A DNA stretch of 64,000 bases. Source: Phytoseiulus persimilis (taxonomy: Eukaryota; Arthropoda; Arachnida; Mesostigmata; Phytoseiidae). Position numbers and translations under genes: made by a program. Positions 38,632-51,634 of the stretch are shown in pieces. The notes beneath the pieces are model-generated. The model made no database searches. It worked only from the letters and a program-made list of their open reading frames with translations, and was not told the origin of the DNA. The stretch covers positions 6,944,001-7,008,000 of the forward strand of contig CM075103.1 of assembly GCA_037576195.1 (NCBI GenBank), written 5' to 3'. The first letter of the stretch is position 1; every line of letters begins with the position of its first letter.

Positions 38632-41330
38632 AAAAACTCCATCGTTGACGCGAAGTAGCCCAAGCGCCTTCATTCGGGAAGAGTCGCCCCTCTCCTCGTT
38701 CGAGGAGGACGGTTGGGCGCTCAGCTTGGTGTTGTCTGAGACTTTTGGTTGTGACGGAGCTTATTTTCATTTCATTTCCTCCTTCCTCCGAGCTCCGATA
38801 TGTGAGCGAGGCCGGATCGATTGACTTGTTGCATCCCTTTCTCGGTTCTTGTTGGACCTAAGTGCTGAGTTGAAGGTTTTCTTTTATGGCGAACGTGACC
38901 CGCCGCGCGCAGAATCATCCACTGGCTGCTGCCGCCGCACCGATCGAGGTTTCGTTCCGAATCGAGAACGAAACCGCCATCAGCGACGCCACAACAATTT
39001 CTCTCCTGCTGGAACAGTTCCCGGAGGCCGAGCACATTCAACAACGATAACTTAATTCGCTCGTTTTGCTTTCCTCTCGTCCCTTCTCCTCCAAGCTCCC
39101 AGTGTTGCGCTAGGGGGTTCTCGTCGCGTGAACCCCGCGATTCCGCCACCGCGCACCATTCACATCGGGGAGGTAGGTTTACGGCTCCGGAACCGTTGTG
39201 GATGCTCAGGGAATCCCCGACAGAGAGTCGCCGTGGAAGTCTTCCAGAATCCGGTTATCAGAGCACATAAAAGTCGTGGCTCACAATGTGCGGTGTGCTT
39301 CGAGGCAATAGAGGCTACTGATTCGCTAGTGCTCCGCGAAAGTGGGAAGGCTCTCTCTCCATTGGAGGAGTCATGAATGCCTTGGACGGGTGTGAGGGAA
39401 GCGTTCGTGTTTTTGCCCATCACGACTGCTGCTTAATTCAGGACACCATCCAAGGATGTCCTCCAGGGTGAACGCACGTCAGACGGCTATCCTTGAGGGT
39501 TCCCATCAAAGTGCTCAATGGCGGCTGCGTTCGCATCCGTCAAGGTTTTTGTCAGAGGTGCGCGTCAGCCGCCGAGCTTCCGTGTGACAGAAGTTTCGCG
39601 AGCGATTCGGCTCCGCTTCTTGCGGGCTGGGTCGGTGCTGATGCGAAAAATTGTTTCCTGATCCTGCGCACTGTTCCTCCGGTACGAGGTCTTGCTTCTG
39701 GAAACAGATCCGAAATTTGTGGACACTGCCGAAACGGTTGTCTGCTTCTTATTGCTCGTTGCAAACTTTGCGAATCCCAAGAAAGGAACTCGAGGTGGGC
39801 GCTGTCGCGCAGGAGAGCTGAACGGCGCAGGAGAACTGAAACGAGTAAAGATAGAAGCGAGATAGACAGACGCCGGGACAGCCGAGTTCGACTTCGGCGG
39901 AAGCCCAACAATACATAGTTCCAAACAAAAGCAGGATATACACAAACTCCCCAGAGTGTAATATGTCCTCATTTAGTTTCAAACCTTCACCCTGCTTGCC
40001 TTCTTCCCGTGCGTCTCGGCGAGCACCGCGTTTCTTACTTTGTGATGCTTCTCGGTGACATGATATTCAAACTTATCGAAGTAGCTGGAGTCAGGCGCAA
40101 AGCGCACCTGCTGTTCCTCGCACCTCTCGTCGGGCACTGTGCGCAGTCTATCTCGCCTTTCCTTAGGCTCTTCTGTTGGCCTACTCCCCTAACCCTCGCT
40201 GAGGCTTCTCTTAGCCCCAATGTTTTTCATTCAACATCCGACTTTCCCATCCATCTCATCTCAAAGCTGGATCCGTTCGTCGTCTCCATCGTCGTCGCTT
40301 TTTGTATTTCTTCAGATTTCGAAAGTTGTCACGGAAGAATAGGTCTAACGTAAAAACGCACTGGAAAAATGGGCGATCAGAGTTCCGATACTCTCGACCC
40401 CACGACCCGGAATTCCTGGCGAGTGGGTTCGTTCCGCTCGTTCAGGTCGCTTTTTCGAAAGATTATTCTGTGAATGTTCCAAGAAATGTCTGGAATCTTC
40501 TCCGGGAATGCCGCCCGTTCGTTCCATACGATCTAACGGCACTGGGCCGTCTGTCGTGTTCATTTGATCCGCAACTGCACGTCGTCGAGACAATGCGAGA
40601 GAGCATCGCTCTCATTAATTCCGGGTAAACATGACATGTAATCCGTAGGACGGAATGAGAGGACGCAAACTCGATTTTCGCATAGGCTCAAGTTCGGGAT
40701 CCACAATATCTCCTCCAAGGCCTCTGTCGAATGAACTCGTTGGAATCCGTACTTTGGAACGTCCTACTCGAGGATGCAGAGCTGGCTACGAAAGTTTCCG
40801 GCGTCGTGGTGAAAATCCCCAAACCTGGTGCCTGGGAGGCCTGATTTCCGGTTGAACGAACAGGAAGATATTTGTTAGGTCATCCCGGGGAGGGATGCGC
40901 GTTATGCGATGTGGACAGTACAGATATCCGTCGATCGAAACGGATCGAACAGCATCCACCCACTCCGGAGCTGTGACTAGAGCTGGCTCGTCCTGGAAAC
41001 GTCTTCCAAGGAGGACGACAGACGAACACGTGGTCAATGTTAACGACGAATCGGTCAACAACTCACCTTGGTTGGTCTGCCGAACGGAGGCAGCCTCACA
41101 GCCCTCGCAGTTATGATCGCTCGTGTGGTGACAGAGACGATCATTCCAGTGAGCGCGACTCGGGAATTGAAGGCCAAGACGCCCGATATCGAAGTTGCTT
41201 ATCATTTCCTTATTCTCAAGAGGAGCTACTCCCACAGGGGAGACCCTATGATTCACTGAGGGAACTGTGAACGCAAGAACATCGTATCGAATCTCAGCAT
41301 GCGCTTGTCGTGGGCTAGCTAGATGGGACC

Positions 41331-41623
41331 ATTTCCGTATTACGGCGTTATTACGGGAAATGATCTCGTCTAGATTCACACCCCAGATGTACTTGATGTA
41401 GCGATACTGTTCGTGCTTCCCATGGCGACCGTGAGTACCGTATACCGGATGCCCGAATATCTTAGCGGAGATATTTGGAATGATTCACGCATGAAACATT
41501 ATATATGTTTCATCCGATTTATTTTCCGTGATTGCGTATTGCGAAAAATATCTTCCGTAATTCCGTATTACCCGTTTCATTTTCCGTAACGCCGTAATAC
41601 GGCGTAATACGTAATACGGAAAT
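41331..41623. mobile_element. Foldback / MITE-like element rich in CCGTATTACG palindromes
   Basis: The left end (atttccgtattacg, 41331-41344) is matched exactly in inverse orientation by the right end (41610-41623). After a 17-bp extra unit in the right arm the match resumes (gcgtta-cgg-aaatga). The interior has many inverted copies of CCGTAATnCCGTATTACG-like units. The element is 293 bp, non-coding and strongly able to fold on itself. The vocabulary (ttttccgt, acggaaaatga) resembles the element at 10049-10294, so both may belong to one family. Confidence 0.5.
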
Positions 41624-42317
41624 ACTTGTCCGGGGTAGCTGAAAATTGAGATTTCTGACAAGTTGCTTCTAGGTTTCCGGGGTGTCTGGAAAAACCTATC
41701 GTTGCGGTCGACATAAAATGTTCTCACTGCAGAGCAATCATCAATGATTTTCATTCAGACAAGTCTTCCATGGATGCGTTAGCATGGATGGCAGTTCTGA
41801 TGCCGGAACTCCCAAGTTCAAGCTGTGAAGCGGACCTGCTCATGCAAATCTCCCCGCTCCGTTGGGTCCTACTCCTCCCGGAGACCTGCGCGGCTCCGTA
41901 TCCCCTCGATTGCCCTGATTTGAGTGAGGCGCGTTCCGGTTCGAGTGGATTTGTCCTGCCTCGCGCTCTTTTGTTCCTCAAGGACAATAATTTTCCACAT
42001 CCGGTCACCATCAGTCGGAGCACTGATCACACCTGGGGATCCTCGGAGCTCATTCGAACGGGTCATGGAGGAGGTTCTCGAGGTCACTCCCGAGCTCGAC
42101 GATATACCGCCCACGTGATGAAAGCTGTGCGAGATGAACGATCGATGAGACGTGAACGCCTTACCGGAGAAGCCTGTCGGTTGTCGTCCCGAGGGTTCGA
42201 GATAATCGAAGTCCGCCGATCATTTGATCCTCGGGGTTGATAGTGAGCTGAAGTATTTCTCTGCCGCTTCCAAAATGTCACATCCTCACCGGGTTCGGAG
42301 AACGCCCCGCACGTTAC

Positions 42318-42446
42318 CTTGCACGGAAGGAGAAGTGGAGTCGATCTCAGGAGCAATTTGACAACACGAGGGTGTTTCTCGCGGAAGTTCTGGTTCACAA
42401 TCCAGCGCTCGCCATGTCGCTCATCCGCATCAATTAGCGTTCCCAT
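42318..42446 (-). other. Candidate exon, unknown protein
   Basis: On the minus strand 43 codons run from an ATG directly after an acceptor-like TAG to a donor (AAG then GTAACG). The product begins MGTLIDADERHGERWIVNQN and ends LLLRSTPLLLPCK. Both borders are in phase 0. The upstream tract is poor in pyrimidines, so the acceptor is weak and the ATG could instead be a start. No domain is recognised. Confidence 0.25.
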
Positions 42447-43488
42447 CTACGAATCAACTCCCACATCGTCGGGGGAATGACGCTTGGCTTCAATCGTCCG
42501 GGATTCAGGGGCTATCAACTTTTGAGCTCCTTCCGATTAAGCCATAAAAATCATTCCAGAACAGAAAATTTCCCGAACAAACATGGTGAATACAGAACTT
42601 GTCGTGCTCACCGGGAGCCCATCGGCTCCTGAACACGGGCTTTTACCTTAAATGCTCTGGGAAACGCCCCCGCGGGGCAGTGCGCGAAAAAAAGGAACGA
42701 TCCTCTCGATGAACACCAGGAAGAGTTGGGAAAACGAACATCTCGTCGGAAGCTGCCTCCGCCTCAGTTATTCGTGGGACAAGCAAGCGACCCCTCGGTG
42801 TTAAAAGCCTTCCCCCTGATAATCGCCCCCCCCCCCCTCCGTCTCGGGATGACTTGAAAAATAAACTCCCCAACAGGCGCGCCTTCTCCGATGAGCGCCC
42901 CCCAGCCGAGAGTTAGAGAAAAAAGCATTCACGGTATGTTCACAGGAATAACATGGGAGCGATCGACCCCCCACCTTATTCGGCTTACGGCAGGGGAGCA
43001 GGATTCTCGTAATACGCGAGTTGTTCGATCCCCGGTCTCTTGAGGAGGCAGATTGCGAACCCTGTCTAAGTTTGGAGGGCGGCGTCGCAATGTCCATCAC
43101 TGTTCGAAGAAACCCTCACTCAAACAACACACAAGAAATCCACATCCCATTCGTACGGAAACACCGGCGGGAATGGGAACTACATCCTATGCCCGAAGAG
43201 AGCGTGTATGGTGTTCGCACCCTATGCCTAGCTTGATAAAGAAGATTGGAGGTCGGGTGAAAGCGAATTCGAGATCGACGTTCCGGGCATGACAGAGAGA
43301 TCGAAGATTGTCAGGTAGTGAATCTAATATCGGGGAACGAGGAGTGGCACGTGCCAGTCTCGCTCTTCTGAAAAAGTAACAGATCCATGCCTCCAGCAGT
43401 TTTGGATGTTCAACTTTTCCAGCCCATCCCCGCGCTCCTTGCTCTTCCTTCTGAACGGTAGAACGGAGGCCTCGACTTATTTCTCCTC

Positions 43489-43565
43489 AGGCGTCCCGCT
43501 CGATGGAGCGCCCGAACAGAATCTGTCCGCTTTCCCACCGCGCTGACCACTCGGCCATCCCCTGG
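43489..43565 (-). other. tRNA-like sequence (tRNA pseudogene or SINE head)
   Basis: The minus strand has a perfect A-box-like TGGCCGAGTGG (plus coordinates 43547-43557). At tRNA-like spacing it has a B-box-like TGTTCGGGCGC (43508-43518), which differs from GGTTCGANNCC at three positions. A partial 7-bp acceptor pairing (5 of 7) can be drawn. The D-arm and anticodon arm do not fold cleanly, so a functional tRNA is unlikely. It is best read as a decayed tRNA or tRNA-derived SINE. Confidence 0.3.
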
Positions 43566-46500
43566 GAGGGGTTTTCCGAAGCCAACCGGAACTCGTCTCA
43601 GCGCAGCTGCATGCTGCCAGGACCCTCTCAGATACTGGGCCACTTCTCGCTCCGCTCATGTTCCCCACATAAGCTGCCCAGCCGAGTCTGTGGGATCCGC
43701 CCCAGCGTTCCTTCGAGGCTTTCCGCCCTCTCTCGTCGAGCTCACCCTCAACAGCGCAGTGGAAGAATGAAGACTCCGGCGCATCATTTTGAATTGCAAA
43801 CAGACAGCGTTAGGTGGAGAGTCTCCGAGCCTCGAGTTCGGGACAGGCTTCCGATTCCCACACAACATGAGTCAAAGTTTTCATTCCATCGGGCTGTGCT
43901 CCGCCCGAGTGAGTGGGAAAAGTTCTTTCAGCCGGACACAAAGGAGTCCAACAACGTGTTTTTTTTTCTCTGAGAACGAATCGTCTGTTTTCTTCGCCTC
44001 TTACCATCATCGAGACCAAGTCGGAGCCGGCTTGACAACGCCGGCAGGACGAATATCCCCAGGACGGACTGACCGCTCGGTTCGAGGGAAGATACTATTC
44101 GTCGTGTCCGTCGAAACGCTGCTTGAACCCTGAACGGATCAACGAGCCCGCTCACCCACCCGGCAGCGATTCGATGTTCGATTAGCGGCGAGCCGGGTTC
44201 GTTCCATTGGTCCCCGTCGTCCTTCACCCTCGATCAATCCGTCTGGCAGAAAACACCGACACCCAAGTGACCCAATGACTTCCGTCCGTCGAGGGATGGT
44301 CAGCTGAAGTTTTATTGTGAAAGCAGCCGGCGAGGAGGAGTTGGCTCGAAATTCACAGGGGGACACTTCGGTCGAAAGCCGAGGCTGACTTTTACGAAAA
44401 ACTCCTCAGCCGGCTGGCGGACGGGAACACCGCCTGTCCGCTGGGAGGAGGCCTATGAAGTTGGAGACTTTACTGGTGACATACTTGGCCCGCCGGAGAG
44501 TTCAGAGCACCGATACAGCCCGCAGGAGTGTCCCACGTACCGTCCTGCAAGCTCCTCGCTCGTCGAGCTGACGTGGGTCGGCCGCCGTTGCCCGCTCAAA
44601 ACACTCTCTCCCTCGTTCATACGAGACACCTCTGACCAATCAAGCATGGGCTCGTCCGGCCAACTTTCCCAGCCGCACGCGGAACTTGAACTCGAAGGAG
44701 AACATCACGTGAAAATTCGCCTGTCGCTCAACCATGACTCTCCCTTGTCGTCGTCGTTCTTCGCTGCTTTGTGACCTCAGCCACCGCAGGACGGCGGGCG
44801 AACATTTGCGCGACCGTGCGGCGACCTGCGCGGCGACCCAAGAAGCCTCCCCGGAGTAATCCTTGGATTAACCATGACAGCGAGCCACACGCCCCCACTA
44901 AAACCCCATTATGTAGATCCTCATTGTGATGTGGTAGGATTACGTCAAATTTGATTAGTGGACTTCCGTCGGGAAAGTTCTGACCGGCCGTCCGGCCCTC
45001 TGCGATGTGTGCATGTATCTGTCCGAAGTGACGCATGGCGGATCAGCCGGCTGTTTGGGTGCTCGGTCAGGTGTCGAGAGAAATATGATCGCACTACAGC
45101 CGCGCAGAGAGTGATGGATGGGAGATTTCGCGGTAGCGTTCCAAGGAAATCTTGATTCGAGCTGAGCCGAATGGAGTTCCGTGCATCGAATGGAAACAAC
45201 TCGTCGGACCTCGAAACGTCGACGCCGACGTGGAACCGAACGACGTCGGCGGCTGAACCGAAACAGCTCAGACGAACCGGAGAGACCCGCCTCCGTCCGT
45301 TTCCATTGCTACGGTGCGTTCATTTCGAACATTCATCCGACCATCCCATCCCGTCTTTGATCATGGCCGAGCGGCGGTAGGTCGAACCTTCCACAAGAAA
45401 CGCCATCAGCGTGGTCTTCGGTTGCGGCCTTCGTTCCTTGTTTCCTCCTGGCCGTGTATCTCACACGAACCTCGCTCGGCCAGCTCCGTTCATATTTTTA
45501 CATGTTCCGACATGTTCCCAGCAACAGCTGGCGCAAAACACAACCTGTTCCGAAATATTGGACTAATTCCCGCCGGTAACCTGGACGCCGCTCAGACGCA
45601 TCTGCTTATGCAAGATGATACGTGACGACCGGACGAGAATGTTCCCCCGTCGGTTCCAAGGACTTCTCCGAGGCAGAGACACCTAGATGTGATCAACACA
45701 CAATTTCTTCAAATTACGTCTCGGCAATCAGGAGGAAAGAGTCCCGCGACGGAGAGAAAACGCTGAGCAATTCTGTTTGAAGCTCAGAATTCCTGGCGAG
45801 TCGGATGAGCTTGGATTTCTGATCCAGGCCGCGCGCGAGCCCTTCGGGCTTCTCCTCTGTGGCTGTGTCATCGGAGCGGGAGCATCAAAGAGCCCCAGTC
45901 AGTCAGAACGGTGCATCGTTAACGAGGAGATTCCGATCGGAAGCGAGGTTGAATTTGATTCGATCCAGCGTAAAATATGAACCGTCAAAAAGCTCTCCCA
46001 TGAAATCCGATTGATGCGAGTGAGCACGAGCGTTGGGAAGGAGTAGAATCGGGAGGAAATGGAAAGAAGAAACGAAGAAGCAGGCGAGGAGGGCAGGTCA
46101 AACCGAGGTCAGGAGCGGAAATGCTTTCAAGATGAAAAACGCAGCCACCAAATCTTCACGCTCTCGTGATTCCAAGACGCGAAGGGCTCCTCACCGAAAC
46201 AGTTTCGCCGCCTATTTCTCAGAGCAGTCAGTTCTCTTCGGATGAAATCAACGTCTCCAATATGTATATAGTATTCAAGGACCTCCAGAAACCAACGAAG
46301 TGTGAATCCGCAAAGCTGTTTCTCTCTGAATCTTTAGATCTCCATCCCACTCGATCGGGCGATTTCCACCGTGAGCGGATTGAGATTGTGACGATTTACG
46401 CACTAAGCGATAGTTTTCCGTTCTTTGTTACAGGCGAGATAGGACAATGTCTATCTGAGGAGCCCTCAAAGAATCAGGGGGTCCGTTGTCGGCGAATCCT

Positions 46501-49500
46501 CCCTCTGTGTCGGACCATCATTGATTCGGATATTTGAAAACTGATTTCGATCGTCATCGTCGAGTGGCTCGAGGGGACTACGCCGACCCGTTCCTCAAGG
46601 ATGTTTTCATTCAAGTAACCACGCTGTCAAGTTAACCATTGGAACCGATCTTTCGGAGCTTCACCCAGCTATCGGAACATCAGATCCGTGAGAATCCATG
46701 AGAATCCTTTCCATTCTCATTTCGCCTCCCTTGAAACTGAGTGGCAACTACTCTATGCGTAAAGATACGACTTTCTGGCCCCTTACCCTTTCCAAAGAAT
46801 TGTGCAGGAATGTTAATTCCGGAATATGGTACTTGTTCGCGATGATTCTCGCAGCCTGGCCTCGAGCAGCCCTCAACGAAAACTCGATGGTTGGGGTCGA
46901 AAACACTGAATATGGTCTTCAAAAGCTTCCAGACGGTACTTTCAGAAACAGTGAAACGGGAATATTAGGAGTGATAACGGGATTCGAGAGAAATACACAC
47001 AGGAATGCGAAAGAAAGAAGAAGCCGATCTGTTTCTGTGCTATCGCCATGAAGTGTTGACTTAGACCGTCGACGATAGGAGAGGATCTTGTGCAGCCCTG
47101 TAGTGATTGAGAGGTGATTAGCATAATTCGTACGTTCGAGTTACTCAATCCTTTCCTAGTGACGAAACTCGTTTCAACACCCGGAACACGGTTGCTAATT
47201 AGAAACAGTCCGGGAGACGCCGATCGTGTCTTTGAGACTTGCGGATAATGGATCCCATCATGAAGGCGCTGGCACAACCGTCGGTGACATACATATATAT
47301 ATCTATACATGGCGAGCAGTGGAACATCTGGAAGCCCAACATAAAAACAGAGACGCGGACAACGTGCAGAGGCTAAACTTATTTTTGCACTTTCGTATCC
47401 TTGAGCCTTGTCGGCGAACACAATCCAGTGTCATCCACTGAGCAACGCAAACAACCACCCGTCTTCGATCGCAAGATTCCAAACTCAAACACGGAGAATC
47501 AATAGAACACTCGTTCCGACGCTGTCGTCGACGCAACCATTAGTTTCCCACAGGCGATATTGCAAACGGATATTCATTAGGGCAGCACTGTTCGAGATAA
47601 TGCGGCTGAGGCTGTGCGCCATGGCTTCAGATTCCGTACAAAGATTTACAGTGGCGTTAGAAGTCCTCTTCTGTTCCGCTTTCCGTCGCAGAATCCTACA
47701 ATGCATGTCCGGAAACAAACTGATTTTGTGCTCGGACCATATTCCCTGTGCAGCCCAAAGTTTCAAGAGCCTGGAGTCATGAGGGCGTGTCCATTCCTCC
47801 AGATACCTCATTCGGTCGAGGAATAACCGAATCGCTTCGCGTGGGAACAGTTCTGAGACCGAACCTCTTGTTCCAGAAACGCCTCAAACCGGGGAGCGCC
47901 TTTGTCGTACGCGGGTGTATGGATGCGCAGAAAACCGTCGATCCTGGGACCAGATGATCGGTTGCCCCCGATTCCTCCGAGAGAAGCCTAACCGAATTGC
48001 TCATCCTTGACCCGCTCGGCTCGAGCATACAGCAATCCTTCGTTCCACCTTCATCCCGCTGATAATATGAATAGGTCTGGGTGCATAACCTGTCAGACTC
48101 TGAGTCTTTAGAACGTCTCTCTGTCGAGTTTCTTGAAATCGCCGTTCCGATTCCGCCCGGGAAGAGGTATGCAGCGAAGAGTAAGGGAGACGAGGTCAAG
48201 GAGTCGAGAATCGATCAAACATCGTTGACAATTCGTGAACTTCAACGATGGAAGTCCTAGCACCCAAACGAAGCCTCGCTCCCGTAGCTTGAGGTAAACT
48301 CCGGCACCATCGTGCTAGATAAGGTCGTGAAGTATGAAACGTCCTAATCTTCCGACATCAATACCAACCATTCCGCCCTCCGAATTAAACTCCATATTCT
48401 CGACAACAGAAAGAATCATTCGCCGATGGATTGTTGGATTCAGGCAAAGAAAAATCATGCCGATCCTCCTCAACGGGCCGCGGCGCTAGCAGACCTCTCC
48501 CGTATCTCTGTCACCATGACCATCGAGAACTTCAATGAATTCGGCAATAGAAGGAAAGATGACACCAGGGGACCCCATGAATGAACTCCTCGTTGGGGAG
48601 CAACAGATACGCACGCATTCCCGCCTCTGTCGCATACCCTCGATCTCATCGTGATTGGCGATGAGAATTGGACAACCAGACCCCGTTTCCAGGCTTTGCT
48701 GGACGCTGACCAGGCTGTCGGTGGGCCGGCCAAGCCAAACACACAACGACAAAAGGTTATGAAGATTGTTTGATGGACTGGTTGGGCAGTCGTTCACTGG
48801 AACTTCTTGAAGACCGGGGGAGAATTCGGTTGGGACAACTCCCGCTGATCGAGGATTCCGAGCGAAATCTACCACGAGGCCGTTCTAGGCTAATATCAGG
48901 CCGCACAAGGATAGAATCTACGAGAAAGCAGTTTGGTCCGTGGAAGCCTTCTGTTGGAAAACTTCTACCAATGTCATTCGTTTAACTACAGCTCTCAGCG
49001 CTGTACTCAGGATGACTGCTGATGTTCTCGGTGCTCAACTTCAAGAGCTGATGAGGCAACTTGCCATCAAACCGCCGCGAGCCAGCAGTGAGCAGAGAAG
49101 TCATAGCTCCTTCATGACAATACTGGACCACATACGGCAAAATTCACGCTGGCCGGACTGAAGCTTGAAATTCTCACTCAACCGCCATCTTCGCCCGACC
49201 TCGGCTCAGCGGACTAGCATTCCATTCTGAATCTGGAAAACTTTTTGTAGTGACGAATTCCCGAATTTCCGCACGTGGTTATAGCCGCCTTTATGTATTT
49301 GACAAGAATGAGCCAGCTGCCGGCAACTTTGCGACGATGACATGGACGATTATTCTGTTTGAAAATGAGAAGTTCCCTTGCCGAAGAGGACTTTCAGAAG
49401 TTGAGAGTCACTTTTAGCTGTTTCATACTCTCATGACTTACCATTCATGAGGGTGAAGAGCACAAATCCGAAAGGAGGCAAAAATAACATTTCTCGTGCT

Positions 49501-50880
49501 CAGGAACGAACTCATTATCAGACGAACAGCTTCTGAAAATGTTATGTTTTTGTTTCTTCGCTCATGGGAGTTGATACATCTTGCGTCGGCCCGCTTGCGT
49601 GTCTGACGCTTCTCCCATCTGTCTGTGGAAGAGTTGAACTGGGAATGAAACCACTCGTCGCGGTTAATGTTCTAGAATGAAACTGGCACTTCAGGGACTC
49701 ATGACCTCCGCCCTGAGCAGCCGGCCGGATCTCGTTTTCCCGTTCATTCCCCCATCACGTTGTTCCATCTGATGCGAACGGAACCACAGTCTGTAGGATC
49801 GGCACCGACACCATCGCAAATCTCTCTTATCCATCGAGTCCTGGGGATAGAGCTTCGTTCCAGCCAAAAACAGAGGAGCTCGGTTCGTTCCCGTTCGTGA
49901 GGTAGGTAGACCATTTTTAGGTTGATGTTCTGAGTCTCCGACAGAGTGGGAGTTGAGATCAGGGGAACAGAGGTACCCGACCGAGGTTTCGAACGTCGAT
50001 GCACCTTCGCGATGGCTGCTCGGTTTCTCCAGCGACGCGATAAGCTGATTCGCGGTCGGCGCAATTGTTCCTCAGAATATTGTTGTGGAAGATCTGCGCG
50101 CCGTTATGGATGAGTGAGAGGCTGTTTCTTTTTGAATAAATGTTCACGCGCATAGCTCCCAAAACGGCCGATGATACTATCCTAACGCCTCCTAGTGAGG
50201 TTTGGACTCCGAATGAAGTGTAGCTGCCTGTTGAGAAGGAGAGGGATGAAGTGCTCGAGCATGTTTCTGTCGGTGTGTCTCAACCGTCACGAATAGCTGA
50301 CAACACTCTCGGGCGGGACAAGGGTCTTTGCCGGAAGCAGCTCGAACTCAAAGGACTGCCTTCAAATCGAATCGATTCTCTCCCAACCCTACCGGAGCAT
50401 ACCCGCTGCTGAATCCGTCATGGAAAGCCTACAAGTAGGCGCCGAGAAGGATGTACCGGCTGTCCTCCTTGGTCCAGTTGTTCTTGAACCAAGTTCCGGT
50501 ATAGGAAAGTCCGAACCAGCCAAACATGTTGGTCGTCGTGAGTCGGGAAGCCTCTCGAGCTTCCCTCTTTTGCGGATAATAACTAGGTGGGAAAAATATT
50601 GAAATCTGGATTCTCTTTTGCGACCGATAACTGGAGGGATGACAAATATTCTCCCTGATTAATCGCGCCGATCAGCCGAGATTGCATTTTCTTGAGCGAT
50701 TCAAGAATCACCTCTTGTTTTTCACTCGCTCCACAAAACTGACCGAGAACTGCAAAAGTTGACCGATCGAGCTCGTTTTAGTTCCATCGGATGCGGGAGA
50801 GGATTCCATCACCCCGCCAACAGAGATGGCCAGAATCGGTCGTGGACTCAAAATTGATCATCGATTTCATCAGCCTCACA

Positions 50881-51634
50881 AAAATCGCTGATATCGAGAC
50901 AAAATCTTGTCATCAATGCATTACCCCCATACATCTTCAGGGACGTCGGATTCGAAAAATTCCCGAGAAGTTCTCAGCTCGGCCCAAACTACCCGAAGCA
51001 GGAGTTGCTGTATACATCCGACCACTTTTTATTTGCCCGAAAATCGAACTCATCCAGTTTTTCCCTCTAGGACGAAGTGCTGGGAAAACTCGAAAAAATC
51101 TACATCCCGATGATCTCCCACCGAGTTATTGGCGGAACGAGCAGGTGCGGGAGAAATCCCGACTCAGGATTGGCCACCCTGTATGCGAAAGATGATGTGC
51201 AACTTCTTCCGGTCGCAAATGTGCTCGAAGACAGAGATACGAGACTCAATGATGACGTCGTAGAATCTCCTCGATTCCTCAATCAAGTCTTCCCTAAGTA
51301 CATTCATCAACCAGAAACAGGAAGATGCGCTGTGATACAGATACACAGGATTTCCCTTCTAGATGAGAGGCGAAGCAAAGAATCATGAAAAGGAAACAGA
51401 GTCATGCGCCCTCAATGGATAAGGAGCGACCTTCAATGTCTCGTGGTCGACAGAGGCCGTATAAAACTGGAGGCGACCGGAAGATGTAGCTTGGGATTCC
51501 GCCAGAGGCCATCCATCACTCTTTTGCTTGCGGAGGGAGTATCCAGTGACGTTCACGGCGGCGCACGAATCCCGCCCCCACAAGACGCAATTCTGGCCTC
51601 AATCCCTGCCGTTACTCGGCCTCTTCCAATTTAG
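50881..51634 (+). repeat. Coding-like repeat, copy B, with longer open frame
   Basis: This copy aligns with 17081-17230 over about 140 bp. In one frame it reads ALPPYIFRDVGFEKFP, then DHFLFARK, an in-frame TAG at about 51068, and then an open stretch to 51388 that includes LGKLEKIYIPMISHRVIGG and DDVVESPRFLNQVFPKYIHQ. After a second stop the same frame stays open from 51404 to 51634. Long in-frame continuity across two stops suggests a decayed coding region, perhaps a transposon or virus-derived gene. No known motif was recognised. Confidence 0.35.

Larger units (their letters stand above)
34349..41330. other. No recognisable intact gene
   Basis: The stretch contains a G-run at 36181-36190, an AG microsatellite at 37278-37292 and the coding-like stretch at about 37.95-38.63 kb listed separately. 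A very pyrimidine-rich acceptor-like tract ends at about 35989 and is followed by an open FSRLSDSTSSCET, which may be a lone exon, but no partner was identified. Confidence 0.45.
41624..50880. other. No recognisable intact gene
   Basis: Apart from the candidate minus-strand exon at 42318-42446 and the tRNA-like sequence at 43.5 kb, I see no gene. An 11-base C-run lies at 42827-42837. Overlapping frames at 41770-42240 on both strands are of uncertain meaning. Confidence 0.45.
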